Notes under the pieces: model-generated
The model's database searches: none
Told to the model about the DNA's origin: nothing
The model's input: only the letters and a program-made list of their open reading frames with translations
In this document: in pieces, positions 26,865-36,241 of the stretch
How the letters are laid out: the number at the start of each line of letters is the position of its first letter
Position numbering within the stretch: position 1 is the stretch's first letter
Assembly: GCA_038043445.1 (NCBI GenBank)
Contig: JBBTBY010000063.1
Coordinates: 45,865-109,864 of the forward strand
DNA from: Spirochaetota bacterium
Lineage (GTDB): Bacteria; Spirochaetota; Brachyspiria; Brachyspirales; JACRPF01
Direction of reading: 5' to 3'
Length of the DNA stretch: 64,000 bases
Position numbers and translations under genes: made by a program

Positions 26865-29036
26865 ATGAAGCGGCGTTCGATCATTGTCATCCTGCTTGGA
26901 TTATCAGCGGCTATTGCTGTTTGTATCGTCGCTGGCACATTGCCGGATGAAATATTGTTCGGGATCTACGGCGATCGGTTGCAATTCCTGCCGACGCACA
27001 TCCTCATTGCATTCGCCTCTACGTTCCGCTTCCTCGGTGCCATCGTTCTGCTTGCGTTTCTCGGCATACTGATGCAATTTCGCATATCGTCGATATGGTT
27101 CTCCGGTTTTCGGGTTTCCTTGATACATGGCATTGCATCAGCCCAGATGCTCCTGATACTCTACGTATATGCCCGCTCGCTTTTGAACGCGCTCATCCCG
27201 TTCGTCATTCCGATAACGATAGCCGATGTGATACTGATCATTGCTGTACTGGCTGCATTCGAATACAGGGAGAATTCGTTCCGGCGCTTGCGGGAGCACG
27301 TGAAAAGCAATGTGAGCGCATATTCGTCATTGCTGTTCTTCCTGTTCATTACGATACTGCTCCTGTCATTCTATGAATTGCCGCGGCTGGTAATGATGTC
27401 GAGCGATCCGAACCAGCATGCATTCTGGGCGAAGCAGATATCCCGGTTCCATACGCTGCCGTACTTCGGTCAATTCCAATGGGGGGACAGGAATTTCGCA
27501 TATCCAGCCGGCTTTGCCGTTCTTAATTACGTATGGCATATGCTTTCCGGTGTCGATGTGCGCAACATCGTCGCGATGCAGCCGATGGTGCAGGCAGTGA
27601 TCGCCGTGCTTCTCATGTTCGAAATGACAGGCGCTCATATTCTTATGAATGACAAGAGCAGCATGAGCAAGCCCCGTCAATTCGTTCGGATGTTTTTCAT
27701 TGCCGTGCTGTTCTTTTTTCTTCTGCCCCATGGGTATCATATCACTCACCCCTATCTCGAAGGCACAGCACGCATAAGCGCACTGGCATTCGTCGGCATT
27801 GTCATAAGTTTCGTCTACTCGATACTGACACGAACGTATGCGCGCGGTTATTTTGTATCGTCGATCATCGCCTGCATGACTGCGGCCCTGCTTTTCCTTT
27901 TCAATCCGGCGTTGGTGTTCATTCCGGTCATTCTCGTCGCCGGTGCCATGCTGTACCGGGTTATCGCCGAACGAGCATGGGGACATATCCCGCGATCACT
28001 GCTCGCGCTCCTCTGCTTCCTCATCGTGTTCGCTGACCCGAATATGATAGGACGATACATTTCGCATGATCATTCCAGCCCGTCCCTTGGGCATGCAGAA
28101 GCGGTCCTGTCAGTGCACACCTCGAACCTGGCAGGACAGTTCATCGCAAGTGCGATATCGTTCTTTTCTTCACAGCGGATATCGCTCTTTTTTAACGTTT
28201 ATAAGGAATGGCAGGCGATCGCTTTCCTCTCGCTGCTCTCGGCGATGTTCATTTTTGTATTGATACGATATCGAAAATCGGCAGCGCTCCGGTCGATACT
28301 CATGCTCTATGCAATTGCAGCGGCAGTGGTCGCCTCTGTCTCGGTCGTTGCTATCGGGATCGCGAGCGTCATCGATCCGCGCGGAGAATCGTTCCTGTTA
28401 TTCCCGTATACCGTTTTCAGCGCGCAGCAATACGGGTACGTGCTTGTATGGGCGGCTGTTGCCTGGCTGTGTTCATTCGCATTCGAGCGCTTCCGCATCG
28501 CCGGTCTTCTTGTTTTTATCGGATGCTGGATAGCGGTCGGTATTGTGATCGCCTCTCCCGGGCGCCAGTTCTCTGTATACCCGCGTGCCTTTGTGCAGGG
28601 CGGCATCGGAACAGTCACGATGGATGATCTTGCCGTTATACGCGCGATCGAGAAGGAATACGGTCGATATCGATCGTCCGTTGGGAAAAAGATCACGTTC
28701 AAGGATACACCGAAGATCATTGTACCCAACGAAATGCGGCAGGTCGGCCGCGAGCAGTGGCTGTTCCCTGTCGGCGGTGCATGGATAATACCGTTCTATG
28801 ATGTGTTCCCTGTCGCCTTTTTTTTCTTTCAGGGCAGCAGGGAGTATTCGTTCAACAATTATGCGCGGGCAGTTGCGGCAAACTATGATCTGGCTTGGCT
28901 GAAAAAGAACAACATCAAATATATGTTCATGCCGAGCGATAGTTCCGCGGCCCATGTCCTGAAGAACGACAATGGCGTTCTGTCACGACATGTCATTTTT
29001 GCATCCGGGAAGTCACGTTTTATCGAGCTGTGGTAG
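26865..29036 (+). CDS. Large polytopic membrane protein, putative GT-C-type transferase or polymerase
   Basis: The protein has 723 residues from ATG 26865, with AGGT 5 bp upstream. About 14 hydrophobic segments fill residues 8-580 and a polar tail of about 145 residues follows. The first large outer loop has SSDPNQHAFWAKQI, an acidic/aromatic pattern like the donor loop of GT-C enzymes. It then has PYFGQFQWGDRNFAYPAGFA. A polymerase or ligase role is also possible. No named family is recognised with confidence. It follows wecB directly. Confidence 0.65.
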   Translation: MKRRSIIVILLGLSAAIAVCIVAGTLPDEILFGIYGDRLQFLPTHILIAFASTFRFLGAIVLLAFLGILMQFRISSIWFSGFRVSLIHGIASAQMLLILYVYARSLLNALIPFVIPITIADVILIIAVLAAFEYRENSFRRLREHVKSNVSAYSSLLFFLFITILLLSFYELPRLVMMSSDPNQHAFWAKQISRFHTLPYFGQFQWGDRNFAYPAGFAVLNYVWHMLSGVDVRNIVAMQPMVQAVIAVLLMFEMTGAHILMNDKSSMSKPRQFVRMFFIAVLFFFLLPHGYHITHPYLEGTARISALAFVGIVISFVYSILTRTYARGYFVSSIIACMTAALLFLFNPALVFIPVILVAGAMLYRVIAERAWGHIPRSLLALLCFLIVFADPNMIGRYISHDHSSPSLGHAEAVLSVHTSNLAGQFIASAISFFSSQRISLFFNVYKEWQAIAFLSLLSAMFIFVLIRYRKSAALRSILMLYAIAAAVVASVSVVAIGIASVIDPRGESFLLFPYTVFSAQQYGYVLVWAAVAWLCSFAFERFRIAGLLVFIGCWIAVGIVIASPGRQFSVYPRAFVQGGIGTVTMDDLAVIRAIEKEYGRYRSSVGKKITFKDTPKIIVPNEMRQVGREQWLFPVGGAWIIPFYDVFPVAFFFFQGSREYSFNNYARAVAANYDLAWLKKNNIKYMFMPSDSSAAHVLKNDNGVLSRHVIFASGKSRFIELW

Positions 29037-29078
29037 CATGAACGGCACCGGACGCATTTGCTTCAGCGGCGGGGATCA

Positions 29079-29107
29079 TTGAAAAAATATATTTTCACGT
29101 GTATCAT
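29079..29107 (+). promoter_or_regulatory. Sigma-70-type promoter placed for an almost leaderless mRNA
   Basis: TTGAAA at 29079-29084, 17-bp spacer, TATCAT at 29102-29107, then 8 bp to ATG 29116. Each box has one mismatch. The start of transcription would fall within 1-3 bases of the start codon, and no ribosome-binding site is visible. Confidence 0.5.
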
Positions 29108-29115
29108 GAATTTCG

Positions 29116-29931
29116 ATGCATAAGGACAATCGGTTATCACAGCACGGGCGCCATTCGTTCGTAGTATTGCTGCATAAGGATTCGCCGCATCTTCCGGCAT
29201 GTCTCGATTCACTTGCGGCTCAAAGTGAAAGGAGCACGGTGATATTAAGTACGGGGACTCCGTCCCTGTATCAGAAGAAGATCTCGAAAGCATATGGACT
29301 GCGGTTAGCGGTGAACAGGCAACGCTCCGTTATCGCTGACGATTGGAATTTTGCGTTCAAACAGACGAAAAGCCCTTATGTAACGCTTGCCCATCAGGAC
29401 GATATCTATGAACCGGAATATGCGCGAATGCTCTGTGATGCCATGGACCGACATGACGACTCGCTCATCGGCTTCACGGATTATGGCGAGATCTGCGGGG
29501 ATGCTCATATCCCAAGAAATATCAATTTAATGATTAAGAGGATATTGCTGCTCCCGTTCTTCGCCACCGGCCGAATAGCGTGGGTCTGGCTGAAGCGCCT
29601 GCTCCTGTCATTCGGTTCACCGATACCGTGCCCTGCGGTCACGTACCATCGGGCGCAATTGAGCTCGTTCTCGTTCTCACGTGATTTTTCCATTAACTTG
29701 GATTGGGACGCGTGGCTCAGGCTCGCAGATGTCAACGGGGCGTTCGTTCGCGTACCTCGCGTGCTCATGTGGCATCGCATACATGCACGGTCGGAGACAT
29801 CATCAGGCATTGCCGGGAAACGGAGGCAGGACGAGGACGCGCGGCTTTTTTCACGTGCATTGCCGCCCGTCATCGCGGACATGATCCGTTCACTGTATTC
29901 ACTCAGCTACGCATCGAACAAGAGGGCATGA
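29116..29931 (+). CDS. Family 2 glycosyltransferase
   Basis: The protein has 271 residues. A GT-A fold is indicated by SFVVLLHKDSPHLPACLDSL, AHQDDIYEPEYARML (the DxD region) and LDWDAWLRLADVNG, with IHARSETS near the end. The nucleotide-binding loop is shortened compared with the other family 2 genes here. A hydrophobic stretch (about residues 137-165) may touch the membrane. No ribosome-binding site is seen before the ATG, which agrees with the promoter position. It is 1 bp from the next gene. Confidence 0.75.
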   Translation: MHKDNRLSQHGRHSFVVLLHKDSPHLPACLDSLAAQSERSTVILSTGTPSLYQKKISKAYGLRLAVNRQRSVIADDWNFAFKQTKSPYVTLAHQDDIYEPEYARMLCDAMDRHDDSLIGFTDYGEICGDAHIPRNINLMIKRILLLPFFATGRIAWVWLKRLLLSFGSPIPCPAVTYHRAQLSSFSFSRDFSINLDWDAWLRLADVNGAFVRVPRVLMWHRIHARSETSSGIAGKRRQDEDARLFSRALPPVIADMIRSLYSLSYASNKRA

Positions 29932-29932
29932 T

Positions 29933-30655
29933 ATGGCAAAACCAAGAGTTCTCGCTATGGTGCCGGCGTTCAACGAAGAAAAAAGTATTGCTCGGACGCT
30001 TCGTGATATCGGGCAGGCGACTTTTGACATCGATGTTATCGTGATCAATGACGGATCGAAAGACCGTACATCGGCCGCGGCACGGGCAGCCGGAGGGGCA
30101 TTGGTGGCCGATCTCCCGGTCAATCTCGGCATCGGCGGGGCACTGCAGACAGGCCTTCTCTATGCGAAGCGTTCCGGATATGACTTTGCGTTCCAATTCG
30201 ACGGCGATGGGCAGCATCGCGGCGATGAGATCGTGACCGTGCTCAAGCCGCTCATCGAAGGGAAGGCGGATGCCGTCATCGGCTCGCGATTCCTCTCGCG
30301 GCTTCCGGGATTCAAATCGACGGCAGCGAGACGCATCGGCATACGTATCCTGCAGCTGGCGAATTTCCTTGCGGCCGGCGTGAACATCACGGATTGCACG
30401 TCGGGGTTCCGCGCATACAACAGGGATGCGATCGATTTTCTTGCTGAACACTATCCAAGCGATTTCCCCGAGCCGGAGACCGTCGTGCTTCTCGCGAAGA
30501 ACCGCTTTCGTATCGTCGAGGTGTTTACCCAGATGCGTGAGCGGGCACAGGGGATATCATCGATCAGCGGGTTGAGGTCGTTCTACTATATGGTCAAAGT
30601 GCTGCTTGCGATAGCAATGACGGCGCTTCGGCCCCGAGTGAGGTGGAAAAAGTGA
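29933..30655 (+). CDS. Family 2 glycosyltransferase, polyprenyl-phosphate type (DPM1-like)
   Basis: The protein has 240 residues. PAFNEEKSIA, NDGSKD (39-44), FDGDGQH near residue 89, IGSRFLSR and TSGFRAYN define the DPM1-like group. It forms the usual three-gene set with the following DUF2304 protein and a polytopic protein. That set is widely seen in bacterial glycan loci, where the GT2 charges a polyprenyl phosphate for the GT-C partner. There is no C-terminal membrane anchor, so the DUF2304 protein may supply it. Confidence 0.87.
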   Translation: MAKPRVLAMVPAFNEEKSIARTLRDIGQATFDIDVIVINDGSKDRTSAAARAAGGALVADLPVNLGIGGALQTGLLYAKRSGYDFAFQFDGDGQHRGDEIVTVLKPLIEGKADAVIGSRFLSRLPGFKSTAARRIGIRILQLANFLAAGVNITDCTSGFRAYNRDAIDFLAEHYPSDFPEPETVVLLAKNRFRIVEVFTQMRERAQGISSISGLRSFYYMVKVLLAIAMTALRPRVRWKK

Positions 30656-31047
30656 ATACGGTTCATATCGAGCGAATACAATATATCAGCATAGCTGCCA
30701 GTGCTGTTTTTCTTTTATTCGTTATCGAACTGATACGGAGGAAACGGATCAAAGAAGCGTATGGGATATTGTGGCTTGCTGCCGGAGTGTTCTTCGCAGT
30801 TCTTTCGTTCTGGCGCCGAGGCTTGGAGCAGATATCATTCGCGGTCGGCATCGCCTATCCGCCCGCAGCGCTGCTCCTCTTTCTCGTCGCCGCACTCCTC
30901 TTGATATTGATCCAATTCTCGATAGTCATATCAAAGCTGTCATCCGAGAACAAAAAGCTCGCGCAGGAGATCGCCCTGTTGAAATTATCGGTCGAGAACA
31001 TCACGGAACAGAAAAAGCCATTTCGGCGAAGGACAGGAAGACAATGA
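30652..31047 (+). CDS. DUF2304 small membrane protein
   Basis: The protein has 131 residues. The GTG at 30652 overlaps the preceding TGA (GTGA) and has a GAGGTGG site at a suitable distance; a GTG at 30643 is the alternative. Three hydrophobic segments (about 9-28, 38-55, 65-90) are followed by a charged coiled-coil-like tail (SENKKLAQEIALLKLSVE). DUF2304 proteins nearly always sit next to DPM1-like transferases and are thought to act as their membrane partner; biochemical proof is scarce. The stop overlaps the next start (ATGA). Confidence 0.82.
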   Translation: MNTVHIERIQYISIAASAVFLLFVIELIRRKRIKEAYGILWLAAGVFFAVLSFWRRGLEQISFAVGIAYPPAALLLFLVAALLLILIQFSIVISKLSSENKKLAQEIALLKLSVENITEQKKPFRRRTGRQ

Positions 31048-32417
31048 AGTTAGGATCGCTCTTCATATCGTTGAACGATATGTTCCGCCGGCTGCTGCAA
31101 TGGGTCGATCAATATGATCTTTCGCGGATGTCACGCGATTCGATCGTAATACGATCATTGCCGTATCTTCTTACAGCGGCCGTCATCTTTCTCCAGTATT
31201 CAACACCGCTCCTGCGTGCTGAGTTCTGGGCCGAGGACCTGACCGAGATATTCAAAGGTGCATATGAACTAGGGCCCCTGAGCATCATCACGCCGGTGTG
31301 GGGGTACCACATGTTCATTCCGCGCCTTATCGGATACGCAGCGACATTTTTCCCCGTCATCGCTGCGCCGTATATCTATGCGTTCGCCTGCTATATTCTC
31401 GCGATAATAACGATGGGCTATTTTTCCCGCGATGGTTTCTCGTTCGTCATACCATCACGTTCCGGCCGTATCGCGGTATGTATGCTGCTCGCCATGGCGC
31501 CCGGCACTGCGGAAGTACTGCTCAACTTCGCCAACCTCACGACGGTCTCAACCATGCTCGCTGTGCTCCTGATGGTGGAATATCCGCGGAAGCCCGGGGC
31601 GGTGAAGATATTCTTTTTCACCATACTCGCTTTCTCCGCCGGACAGCTGTTCCTTTTCCTGCCGGCAGCACTTCTGCTCCTGATCGTCACACGACGGCCG
31701 CGATATCTCATCATCATCGGCATTGTTGCTACAGTCATGGTCATCAATTTCCTCGGTGTCGTCGATCCTGCCGGTAAGACCGCAACAACGGGACACTTGA
31801 GCTTGAAGAACATGAACGCCGTATTCCGTGTGTTCTTCGATAATTTTTTTGTTCGGCTGTTCTATCTGCCGTTCTTCGGCAGGAATATCACTGAATGGTT
31901 CATGCGTACGCCTGACTTTGTATTTTGGCCATTCACGATGATCATCTCAGGGGCATGCGTGTACTGGGCGAAAAAAATGAAGCCCTATCGCAGTGCTGAA
32001 TTCTGGCTGTGGCTTGCCATCTATTGCGGTACGATAGCGACATTCTCGGTGGTAGCATTGGTGCGAAACGGTATGATCATACGCGAATACGGATATACCT
32101 ACTGGGGGACGAGGTACTCGTTCCTGCCATCAATAGCCGTGCTTCTCTGGTGGCTTGCCGCATTCCGGCATACGGAGAAGAATCGTGCCGGACGGATAAT
32201 GATCACTATAGCGGTCATACTGCTGGTCGTGAATTCCATGTCATGGTGGGTCACCCATAAGCGGCTCGATCTGCACTGGCCCGCACAGGCACAGCAAGTG
32301 CAGGCTGCTCTCAATGCGAAGCGTATGAAGGCACTGACAAAGCCGGTGACCGTGATCGTTCGTGCGCATCCGACGGGATGGCATGGGGCTGAGACCCCCG
32401 TGGTCATTTCCCCTTGA
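31044..32417 (+). CDS. Polytopic membrane protein, putative GT-C-type transferase
   Basis: The protein has 457 residues from ATG 31044, which overlaps the DUF2304 stop and has AGGAAG upstream; the longer frame from 30771 is an overlap artefact. About 10-11 hydrophobic segments fill residues 30-425. The first outer loop has FWAEDLTEIFKGAYELG, with acidic residues at the position expected of GT-C donors. It completes the GT2-DUF2304-GT-C triad. The acceptor is unknown. Confidence 0.72.
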   Translation: MKLGSLFISLNDMFRRLLQWVDQYDLSRMSRDSIVIRSLPYLLTAAVIFLQYSTPLLRAEFWAEDLTEIFKGAYELGPLSIITPVWGYHMFIPRLIGYAATFFPVIAAPYIYAFACYILAIITMGYFSRDGFSFVIPSRSGRIAVCMLLAMAPGTAEVLLNFANLTTVSTMLAVLLMVEYPRKPGAVKIFFFTILAFSAGQLFLFLPAALLLLIVTRRPRYLIIIGIVATVMVINFLGVVDPAGKTATTGHLSLKNMNAVFRVFFDNFFVRLFYLPFFGRNITEWFMRTPDFVFWPFTMIISGACVYWAKKMKPYRSAEFWLWLAIYCGTIATFSVVALVRNGMIIREYGYTYWGTRYSFLPSIAVLLWWLAAFRHTEKNRAGRIMITIAVILLVVNSMSWWVTHKRLDLHWPAQAQQVQAALNAKRMKALTKPVTVIVRAHPTGWHGAETPVVISP

Positions 32418-32475
32418 ACCTTCGCTTTCAGCATGGGACTGGGTGTTCGAAGTTGTGCAGAAGCGGTGTCAGCTA

Positions 32476-32504
32476 TTGAGATATGCGTGTATTCATGATA
32501 AATT
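32476..32504 (+). promoter_or_regulatory. Candidate extended -10 promoter in the 190-bp gap before module 2
   Basis: TTGAGA at 32476-32481, 17-bp spacer and TAAATT at 32499-32504 preceded by TGA (a TGn extension). The gap 32418-32607 is the largest inside the glycan block and holds nothing else I recognise, so a new transcription unit probably starts here with a leader of about 97 nt. Confidence 0.45.
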
Positions 32505-32607
32505 CTCGATGTCGGTCTGATCCGGGTTCGAGTGTTCTATTGAAGATACAGCACGCAGTATGGATTGATCCCGTAGCATTTGCATTACGCTGTAGTAAGG
32601 AACATAT

Positions 32608-33846
32608 GTGAAACTATATACTGAGATATCATCGTGTCGGATATGCGGGAATAAGCAATTGGCCCCCATCCTTGAACTTGGCACCCAGGCGCTTACCGGT
32701 ATCTTCCCGAAGAGCAGGAACGATGAGGTTCCCGCTGGTCCGCTTTCTCTCGTCAAATGCATGGACGGCTGCGGGCTCGTGCAGCTCGCGCACAATTATC
32801 ATCTTCCGACACTGTACGGCGATAATTACGGCTATCGCTCCGGGCTCAACAAGTCGATGGTGGCGCATCTCCATGCAAAGGTGGAGCGTATTCTTTCACA
32901 GGTCGCACTTGCGGACGGCGACCTTGTCATAGATATCGGTAGCAATGACAGCACGCTCCTCCAGGCATACCCGAGAACGGCTGAGCTTGTCGGCGTAGAC
33001 CCTACCGGCGTCAAGTTCAAAAAATACTATCCTGAACATATCCGTCTCATCCCCGACTTTTTCCCTTCGAAGCAGCTTTCTGACGCCATCGGCGGGAGGA
33101 AAGCGAAGGTGATAACATCGATATCGATGTTCTATGATCTCGAGGATCCGCTCGCCTTCGTTCGTGCGATACATGACCGGCTTGCCGACGACGGTGTGTG
33201 GGTGTTCGAGCAGAGTTATATGCCCACCATGCTCGCCATGCGGTCATACGACACGGTGTGCCACGAGCATTTGGAATACTACGCGCTCACGCAGATAGAA
33301 TGGATGATGAAAAAGACCGGGATGAAGATCATTGATGTCGAATTCAATGCGGTCAACGGCGGTAGTTTTTCCGTCACCGCAGCGAAGGAGGCATCGTCCT
33401 TTGCCGTTGCTTCGTCCGTCGGTGCAGCGATGGACGCGGAGCGCGAGAAAATGCTCGATACCCTTGAGCCCTACAAGGCTTTCGCTGATGCGATAGTGAA
33501 GCATCGCGATGAATTGCTCGCTTTCTTCACAGAGGCAAAACGTGCCGGGAAGAAAGTGATAGGCTACGGCGCATCGACCAAAGGGAATGTCATATTGCAG
33601 TATTGCGGACTCACGGAAAAGTATCTCCCGTGCATAGCCGAGGTGAACGAGAATAAATTCGGGAGCGTGACCCCCGGCACGAAGATACCCATCGTGTCCG
33701 AGGCGGATGCGCGCGCACAGAAGCCGGATTATTTCATGGTATTTCCGTGGCATTTCAGGAACACCATCATCGAGCGTGAATCGGCGTATCTCGCCGCCGG
33801 CGGGCGACTGGTATTCCCGCTGCCGAAGATAGAGATCGTGCAATGA
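32608..33846 (+). CDS. Sugar C-methyltransferase, zinc-finger type (TylC3/TylCV-like), copy 2
   Basis: The protein has 412 residues from a GTG with AAGGA about 7 bp upstream. It is highly similar to the 12072 product along its whole length: CRICGN, YGDNYGYRSGLNKSM, DIGSNDSTLLQAYP, FEQSYMPTML, DTVCHEHLEYYAL, VEFNAVNGGSFSV and GYGASTKGN are shared. As in copy 1, a GMD-family gene is the direct neighbour, here downstream with a 4-bp overlap. The two copies may act on different keto-sugars or be isoenzymes in duplicated modules. Confidence 0.85.
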   Translation: MKLYTEISSCRICGNKQLAPILELGTQALTGIFPKSRNDEVPAGPLSLVKCMDGCGLVQLAHNYHLPTLYGDNYGYRSGLNKSMVAHLHAKVERILSQVALADGDLVIDIGSNDSTLLQAYPRTAELVGVDPTGVKFKKYYPEHIRLIPDFFPSKQLSDAIGGRKAKVITSISMFYDLEDPLAFVRAIHDRLADDGVWVFEQSYMPTMLAMRSYDTVCHEHLEYYALTQIEWMMKKTGMKIIDVEFNAVNGGSFSVTAAKEASSFAVASSVGAAMDAEREKMLDTLEPYKAFADAIVKHRDELLAFFTEAKRAGKKVIGYGASTKGNVILQYCGLTEKYLPCIAEVNENKFGSVTPGTKIPIVSEADARAQKPDYFMVFPWHFRNTIIERESAYLAAGGRLVFPLPKIEIVQ

Positions 33847-34784
33847 CGGCTCTTATCGTCGGCTGCAGGGGCCAGGACGGGAAATTGCTTTCCGACATGC
33901 TCCGTGACAAGGGCTATGCCGTTATCGGCATCGATGTCGGTCACGTTGAATCACACGGCATTGCTTACGATACACCCATCGATATTTCCGATGCCGCTGC
34001 AGTGCACGGACTTCTTGATGCGATATCGTTCGACGAGATATATTATTTCGCAGCATATCATCATTCGTCCGAGGATGAGCCTATTGAGCCGAGCGTGCTC
34101 ATCGCGGAAAGCTATCGCATCAATGTGTTCGGGCTCGTGAATTTCCTCGATGCAATGCGGCGGACGAAGCATTCGCGCATGTTCTATGCGGCATCATCAT
34201 TATTGTATAGCAGTGATACAGATTCGACACAGAAAGAATCGAGCCCTTGTGAACCTTCAACGGTATACGGGATAACGAAGTGGGACGGCAGATCGCTTTG
34301 CCGTTTCTATCGCAACACCTGCAATGTGTTCGCATCCGTCGGGATATTCTTTAACCATGAGTCACCATATCGCGGGGAGAAGTTCATATCAAAAAAAATA
34401 GTGAGCGCGGCAGTGAATATAAAAAGAGGAGAGCAGGATACATTGATTGTCGGTGATCTTAATGCCGCGGTCGACTGGGGTTATGCGCCGGACTATGTCG
34501 ATGCAGCATGGCGCATACTTTCGCTCGCAAAGCCGGATGATTTCATCATTGCAACGGGGAAAACGCATACTGTACGAGAATTCGCACGGATCGCGTTCGG
34601 GCATCTCGGACTTTCATGGGAAAAGCATGTGCGCGAGAAGGCCGATGTCGTTACACGCCGCCGCCGTGCCGTTGCCGGCAATGCATCGAAATTGCGGCGA
34701 ATGACGGGCTGGAAACCGACGGTATCGTTCACTGAAATGGTAAGGATATTAGTTGAAGCACAGGATGAATTGATTGAAAAATAA
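33843..34784 (+). CDS. GMD-like sugar-nucleotide oxidoreductase lacking the dehydratase glutamate
   Basis: The protein has 313 residues. ALIVGCRGQDGKLL (NADP loop), YGITKWDG (Y142, K146), FFNHESPYRGEKFISKK and DWGYAPDYVDAAW put it close to GMD rather than to other epimerases. But the segment equal to STSELYG in GMD reads SSLLYS, so the glutamate used as base in 4,6-dehydration is replaced by leucine. It therefore probably does not dehydrate GDP-mannose. A 4-keto reductase (Rmd-like) or epimerase acting on the methylated keto-sugar is more likely. It overlaps the C-methyltransferase (ATGA) and the next gene, so the genes are tightly coupled. Confidence 0.8.
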   Translation: MTALIVGCRGQDGKLLSDMLRDKGYAVIGIDVGHVESHGIAYDTPIDISDAAAVHGLLDAISFDEIYYFAAYHHSSEDEPIEPSVLIAESYRINVFGLVNFLDAMRRTKHSRMFYAASSLLYSSDTDSTQKESSPCEPSTVYGITKWDGRSLCRFYRNTCNVFASVGIFFNHESPYRGEKFISKKIVSAAVNIKRGEQDTLIVGDLNAAVDWGYAPDYVDAAWRILSLAKPDDFIIATGKTHTVREFARIAFGHLGLSWEKHVREKADVVTRRRRAVAGNASKLRRMTGWKPTVSFTEMVRILVEAQDELIEK

Positions 34785-36204
34785 AAGAATTCTCATCATG
34801 ATCCCGACGTACAATGAGCGGGAGAACGTCGGAACACTTGCCGCTGAGTTGCGAGCACTGCCAGTGAAGGCGGACATCTTTTTCATTGATGATAATTCCC
34901 CCGACGGTACCGGGGCGGTCCTCGACACGATAGCGAAGAAGGACAGGTCGATCAAGGTCATGCATCGCGCGGGAAAGCTCGGCATAGGGAGCGCGCATCA
35001 GGACGGCATTGCGTATGCATACGATCAAGGATATAGAGCGCTTATCACTATGGACTGCGATTTCACCCATCGCCCGTCGGACATTCCCGCATTCATTCAG
35101 GCAGGAAAAAAGGCATCGGTCGTGGTCGGAACGAGATACAGTCAGAAGAAAAGTCTTCAGGGATGGAATCTTCTCAGGAAGGTGCTGACGCATACGGGGC
35201 ATCTGTTGACCGCGTTCTTTCTGCGGCTCCCGTACGATGCGACAGGGGCTTTCCGCCTGTACGATCTGACCGTTATCCCGCGGCATCTCTTCGGTGCTGT
35301 AAGTTCACGCGGCTACTCGTTCTTCTATGAAAGTCTCTACATCCTGCATTTCAACAAATTCAAGATCGTCGAGGTGCCCATAGCGCTTCCCGCCAGGACC
35401 TACGGGCATTCAAAGATGAAACTGCGGGATGCGTGGAAAAGTTTCAGCTTCCTGTTCTCGATATTCGTCAATACGCTGGTAAATCATGAACGATTCCTGG
35501 TCGGGAAGCCTTTCATGAAGATAAACCCTCGTATTCCTGTACGCGAGGATTGGGATGCTTATTGGGCGCAGCAGAAAACGACGGGGCGCCTTGTCTACGA
35601 TGCCATAGCGGCGTTCTATCGCAAAGTGATCATCATCAATTCGCTCAACCATTTCATCAGAAAGTATTTTATCCGCGGGTCAACGGTGCTCCATGCCGGC
35701 TGTGGGAGCGGGCAGGTCGATACAAAAGTGGTGGACATGGTTTCCGTTACCGCGCTCGATATCTCTCCCGCCGCGCTCAGCATCTACAACACGATACATC
35801 ATGGGAAGGCTTCGATGGTGCATGGGAGCATTTTCGATATGCCGCTCAAGAACGCATCGATGGACGGTATATATAATCTCGGCGTGATGGAACATTTTAC
35901 CGAAAGCGATATAGCAAAAATATTAAAGGAATTTTCGCGCGTTCTCAAGCCGAAGGGGCGTGTCGTGCTTTTCTGGCCCCCGGAATTCGGGATGAGCGTT
36001 ATATTCTTCAAGATACTATCGTTCTTCGTGAAAGGCCTTTTGCGGAAAAAGAACGTGAAATTCCACCCCGATGAAATATCGAGGATACGTTCGAAAAAGC
36101 ATGCGTTCGCCCTCATGGAAAAGGCGGGGTATCGCGTCATGCGATATTCGTTCGGCTTGCGTGATATGTTCACCTATGCTGTCATTGTTGCGGAGAAAAT
36201 GTGA
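34774..36204 (+). CDS. Bifunctional protein: DPM1-like family 2 glycosyltransferase fused to SAM-dependent methyltransferase
   Basis: The protein has 476 residues from TTG 34774, which overlaps the previous stop by 11 bp and follows an AGGA site. Residues 1-240 are DPM1-like (PTYNERENV, DDNSPDGTG, MDCDFTHRPSDIP, GAFRLYD, VPIALPARTYGHSKMKL). Residues about 265-476 are a methyltransferase with VLHAGCGSGQVD, NLGVMEHFTESD and LKPKGRVVLFWPPEFG. It is the third such fusion in the window and has the same order as at 4929. The transferase half is closest in style to the single-domain gene at 13326. Confidence 0.84.
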   Translation: MKNKRILIMIPTYNERENVGTLAAELRALPVKADIFFIDDNSPDGTGAVLDTIAKKDRSIKVMHRAGKLGIGSAHQDGIAYAYDQGYRALITMDCDFTHRPSDIPAFIQAGKKASVVVGTRYSQKKSLQGWNLLRKVLTHTGHLLTAFFLRLPYDATGAFRLYDLTVIPRHLFGAVSSRGYSFFYESLYILHFNKFKIVEVPIALPARTYGHSKMKLRDAWKSFSFLFSIFVNTLVNHERFLVGKPFMKINPRIPVREDWDAYWAQQKTTGRLVYDAIAAFYRKVIIINSLNHFIRKYFIRGSTVLHAGCGSGQVDTKVVDMVSVTALDISPAALSIYNTIHHGKASMVHGSIFDMPLKNASMDGIYNLGVMEHFTESDIAKILKEFSRVLKPKGRVVLFWPPEFGMSVIFFKILSFFVKGLLRKKNVKFHPDEISRIRSKKHAFALMEKAGYRVMRYSFGLRDMFTYAVIVAEKM

Positions 36205-36241
36205 GCGAATACATGCATTGCAAAGGCGGAGTGGTGAAATA

